A stretch of 64,000 bases of DNA, from assembly GCF_030122845.1 (NCBI RefSeq), contig NZ_CP126084.1:4612501-4676500 (forward strand), in the 5' to 3' direction. The notes below the pieces were generated by a model. The model was not told the DNA's origin. It saw only the letters and a program-made list of their open reading frames with translations, and searched no databases. Shown here one piece after another: positions 61,704 through 64,000 of the stretch (position 1 is the first letter of the stretch; the number at the start of each line of letters is the position of its first letter). The translations under genes and the position numbers were made by a program. The stretch is from Paenibacillus woosongensis. Its GTDB lineage: Bacteria; Bacillota; Bacilli; Paenibacillales; Paenibacillaceae.

Positions 61704-62222
61704 CTACTCCTCGGAAATGTTCTTCTCAAGCTCGCGTATTTGATCCCGCAGGGCTGCGGCCTCCTCGAATTCTTCCTGATGAATCCGATACTGCAGCTCT
61801 CTGCGAAGGTCATCGAGCTTGCGCTTGATTTGAATATGCCCGCCAACCCTTTTGGGTACTTTGCCTACATGAACCGTATTGCCGTGTACTCTCTTGAAGA
61901 GCGGGTCAAGACGGTCATTGAAATATTTATAACAGGAGCTGCATCCAAAACGCCCAAGCTTGCTGAATTGGGAATAAGTCAGCCCGCACTCTTCGCAGCG
62001 CAGGTTCTCGGGTGCCTTGGTCCCGTGGGCGTGACTGCCAGGGGTGAAATCCAGCAGTCCGGACAGCAGGTTATGGATCGAAAATCCGCCTGAAGTCCCT
62101 GGAATAAGCTCGCCCTTTTCTCTGGCACAGGTTTCACAAATGTGAAACTCCGTTTTCTCGCCGTTCACAATTTTGGTAAAATGCAATGTTGCAGGTCGTT
62201 TGCCGCATTCCTGACAATGCAT
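61704..62222 (-). CDS. mcsA: McsB activator McsA (zinc protein, UVR motif)
   Basis: A 172-residue protein. Four zinc-binding Cys pairs (CQECG, CETC, CEECG, CSSC) occupy residues 3-105; a UVR motif (LDDLRRELQYRIHQEEFEEA) ends it. Activates McsB and may sense thiol stress. Standard place between ctsR and mcsB. Confidence 0.97.
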   Translation of the reverse strand: MHCQECGKRPATLHFTKIVNGEKTEFHICETCAREKGELIPGTSGGFSIHNLLSGLLDFTPGSHAHGTKAPENLRCEECGLTYSQFSKLGRFGCSSCYKYFNDRLDPLFKRVHGNTVHVGKVPKRVGGHIQIKRKLDDLRRELQYRIHQEEFEEAAALRDQIRELEKNISEE

Positions 62223-62252
62223 GGAACGTCCCCTCCCTTACGGATAGACTCG

Positions 62253-62711
62253 TTAACCTAAAAGTGAAATCAACATGGCCTTCATGATTCTTGCCCGAAG
62301 CCGATCGCGTTCAGGCAGTTTTAGCATCAAGACTTCCCTGGAGATAGCCGCTCGCATGAGTGCCGCCTCTCGGCGGTTCAAGAAACGAGCTTCCTCCAGT
62401 TGATATATTAGCCCTTCCGCAGCCGTTTGACCCATTTCATCGCCAATCGTGTGATGCAAGTGGGTATGCAGGCTGGTCGGACCAGGCAGCTCGATACGCC
62501 GAATCCTGATGTAACCGCCGCCGCCCCGTTTGCTTTCAACCAGGTACCCTTTCTCAAGGGTAAACCTGGTACTGATTACATAGTTGATTTGCGATGGAAC
62601 GCAGGAAAACCGGTCAGCCAGATCATTGCGTTGAATTTCAACGGTTCCTTCAGGACTTTGATGCAAAATACCCTTGAGATATTGTTCGATAATATCGGAG
62701 ATATTACGCAA
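62253..62711 (-). CDS. ctsR: class III heat-shock repressor CtsR
   Basis: A 152-residue repressor. Winged HTH with the heat-sensing glycine wing SKRGGGGYIRI; a C-terminal McsB-docking region follows. TTG at 62711 is the likely start (RNISDIIEQYLKG follows) with GGGAGGGA 7 nt upstream; the open frame to 62771 is leader. Its own operator lies about 100 nt upstream. Confidence 0.95.
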   Translation of the reverse strand: MRNISDIIEQYLKGILHQSPEGTVEIQRNDLADRFSCVPSQINYVISTRFTLEKGYLVESKRGGGGYIRIRRIELPGPTSLHTHLHHTIGDEMGQTAAEGLIYQLEEARFLNRREAALMRAAISREVLMLKLPERDRLRARIMKAMLISLLG

Positions 62712-62810
62712 TCCATCATCCCTCCCATGCTCAAACGTTAAGCCGACACGATATGCCGCCTCGTCCGGCAAAGCTCTCCGTATAATTCGTTATGGCTACC
62801 GTTTGTTGAC

Positions 62811-62827
62811 TTTGACTTTCTTTGACT
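62811..62827 (-). promoter_or_regulatory. CtsR operator
   Basis: AGTCAAA-GAA-AGTCAAA fits the tandem heptad CtsR box (RGTCAAA-NAN-RGTCAAA). It lies just downstream of the promoter -10, the usual autoregulatory position. Confidence 0.9.
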
Positions 62828-62835
62828 TTAACTTT

Positions 62836-62863
62836 ATTATATCACAATTTCATACTTTGCCAA
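62836..62863 (-). promoter_or_regulatory. sigma-A promoter of the ctsR operon
   Basis: TTGGCA (62863-62858), a 16-nt spacer and a perfect TATAAT (62841-62836). Confidence 0.85.
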
Positions 62864-62979
62864 GAGGTGTCTTATACATTTCAGTGTAACCTGAGGCGGG
62901 GAAGTTATTCAAAAAAGCATTCTAAAAAGGCGTGACTAGAGCCGGGTGCTTAAGATCGGGTGCTTTCAGCCAGCCTGAT

Positions 62980-63086
62980 GAGTCAGTGCATTGAGTCAAT
63001 CCGTGCTTCGTGTCAAAGTTGTTGAGACCAGCCTTTGAGTCAGTGCATTGAGGCAGTGCATTGAGTCAATCCGTGCTTCGTGTCAA
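62980..63086. repeat. direct repeats in the ctsR upstream region
   Basis: A 33-nt sequence beginning CAGTGCATTGAGTC is repeated exactly at 62984-63016 and 63054-63086, with a further partial copy of its first 12 nt at 63041-63052. The surrounding 200 nt (62940-63145) are rich in TTGAGTCAG-like words. No coding sequence was found. Confidence 0.85.
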
Positions 63087-63196
63087 GTATTTGAGTTTGA
63101 GCCAGACCCTTAAGTAGGGTCTTTGAGTCAGCCTTTGTGCCGGCTCTTGGTCTTTGAACCAGCCTAAGGGTGGTGTCTTTTAGTTATTCTGTACTC

Positions 63197-63379
63197 TTAC
63201 GGACCCTAGTTCCTCTATATCGCATAAATGCCGCTTTTTTCGATTCTAACGGACACAGCGGAACTTATTTGTCCAAAATCGATGTGTTCATAAACCAACT
63301 TCACTAAATAGCGCCTTCTGTGTCCGTTGTGGTGCTGAATTCGTGCAAAAACCATAAATAGGGAATCTCCTGTCCGTTA
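63197..63379. repeat. four-copy palindromic repeat element B (183 bp)
   Basis: Four 24-nt cores of the form YAACGGA-N12-CTATTT occur at 63197-63220 (+, variant TTACGGA), 63247-63270 (+), 63306-63329 (-) and 63356-63379 (-). Spacers are 26, 35 and 26 nt, identical to element A at 54357. The inner pair shares AACGGACACAG exactly. Total length is again 183 bp, although the sequence differs from element A outside the conserved core positions. Confidence 0.85.
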
Positions 63380-63451
63380 CGGGCCAATTACAGTCAAAAC
63401 ACGGAGCAGTACAAAAACACACCGATTCAAAAACAACAATACTTCTTCATA

Positions 63452-63497
63452 TTTACGCAGCTTCCAGCGTGCGGTTTACGCAGCTCCCAGCACGCAG
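63452..63497. repeat. 23-nt tandem duplication
   Basis: Two adjacent 23-nt units starting TTTACGCAGC differ at a few positions. They lie between element B and the LysM gene. A 70-codon frame on the minus strand across them has no ribosome site and is not called. Confidence 0.6.
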
Positions 63498-63639
63498 TGC
63501 CTTTTGCCTTAGTAATATCCTGCTCTCTCAGGACCCTGCAGCCCCTAGTATTATCTCGAAACCCAAGAAAAAACATGTTCTCTGGATAAGTAAACTGCAG
63601 ATCAGGATATTCTATAAAAAAGTAAATGGAGGAGTTCAT

Positions 63640-64000
63640 TTGAAAAAGCTAATTATCGCCACCGTTGTATTTGTAAATGCAATCCTCCCGCAAACATGCT
63701 TTGCGGTTCCATACGATCAATATACAGCCAAGGGTAACGAGACATTCTGGTCCATTGCCAAGGATTTTGAGGTAGACGTGTCCGAGCTGCAAACAATCAA
63801 TTCCTTAGTGGATCCAGAAAATATTTGGAGAGGTTTGCTGATCAGCCTGCCTCACGGTCATAAACCGGCGCCGGGATTAATCCCGGCGAACGAAGTATCC
63901 AGGACCACTTATAAGATACAAGCTGGCGATACGTTCTGGAGCATTGCCCAAAGTAAGGGGATCCCCCTTGCCTATTTGCTTGAGGCCAATCCCAAGGTAA
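63640..64000 (+). CDS. secreted LysM-domain protein, N-terminal part
   Basis: TTG at 63640, with GGAGGAG 5 nt upstream, opens a frame that runs off the window (120 codons). A signal peptide (MKKLIIATVVFVNAILPQTC, cut near CFA) precedes two LysM repeats: YTAKGNETFWSIAKDFEV... (about 27-68) and YKIQAGDTFWSIAQSKGI... (about 87-120). LysM domains bind peptidoglycan; cell-wall hydrolases, SafA-like spore coat proteins and CAP proteins share this start. The downstream domain is not visible. Confidence 0.85.
   Translation, partial: MKKLIIATVVFVNAILPQTCFAVPYDQYTAKGNETFWSIAKDFEVDVSELQTINSLVDPENIWRGLLISLPHGHKPAPGLIPANEVSRTTYKIQAGDTFWSIAQSKGIPLAYLLEANPKV

Noticed and set aside
63427..63639. 70-residue minus-strand frame before the LysM gene
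   Set aside because: Crosses the 23-nt tandem duplication and the LysM leader; no ribosome site or similarity.

Overview
The window is a contiguous piece of a Firmicutes chromosome. It is almost certainly Paenibacillus or a close relative: the gene order is the Bacillus-type ctsR-to-pdaB backbone, with Paenibacillus-type proteins (1181-residue RpoB, Gly-rich GerD, pssA beside disA), moderate GC and spore-formation genes at the left end. Nearly every gene lies on the minus strand, so the window reads right to left in transcription order.

Transcription order from the right edge: (1) a LysM protein on the plus strand at the edge, then a repeat-rich intergenic zone (62.7-63.6 kb). (2) The heat-shock/competence operon ctsR-mcsA-mcsB-clpC with a CtsR operator, followed by radA-disA, pssA and a second repeat-rich zone (53.7-54.6 kb). 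This zone also holds a small uncharacterised gene and the scar of a deleted two-component/ABC sugar cluster. (3) yacL-ispD-ispF-gltX, a structured RNA-like element, a Cys-type T-box, then cysE-cysS-mrnC-rlmB-rae1 and sigH. (4) rpmG-secE-nusG-rplK-rplA, the L10 leader, rplJ-rplL, an RsmC-like methyltransferase, rpoB-rpoC. (5) The str operon rplGB-rpsL-rpsG-fusA-tuf. (6) The S10-spc-alpha superoperon rpsJ to rplQ, with secY, adk, map, a KOW protein, infA and rpmJ inside. (7) truA, a zinc-ribbon protein, rplM-rpsI, a cysH-sat sulfate-assimilation pair, and the sporulation/germination genes cwlD, salA, gerD, kbaA, pdaB and a SpoIIM-like partial gene.

The housekeeping genes are intact and of ordinary length. 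Regulation can be read at several points: sigma-A promoters before rplM, rpsJ, rplGB, rpoB, rplJ, rpmG, sigH, cysH and ctsR; sigma-E-like promoters before pdaB and cwlD; a sigma-G-like promoter before gerD; ribosomal leaders (L10, probably L13, a possible L1 site); a T-box; and many Rho-independent terminators.

The least expected content is non-coding. Two intergenic zones 9 kb apart each hold a 183-bp element built from four copies of a 24-nt core (TAACGRA-N12-YTATTT). The geometry is identical in both: two direct copies at a 50-nt period, a 35-nt centre, then two inverted copies at a 50-nt period. The sequences between the conserved core positions have diverged. The other strong candidate is a roughly 180-nt element between gltX and the cysE T-box. 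It has its own promoter, a 10-bp closing helix between its ends, mutually exclusive terminator/anti-terminator pairings and an overlapping 59-codon ORF.
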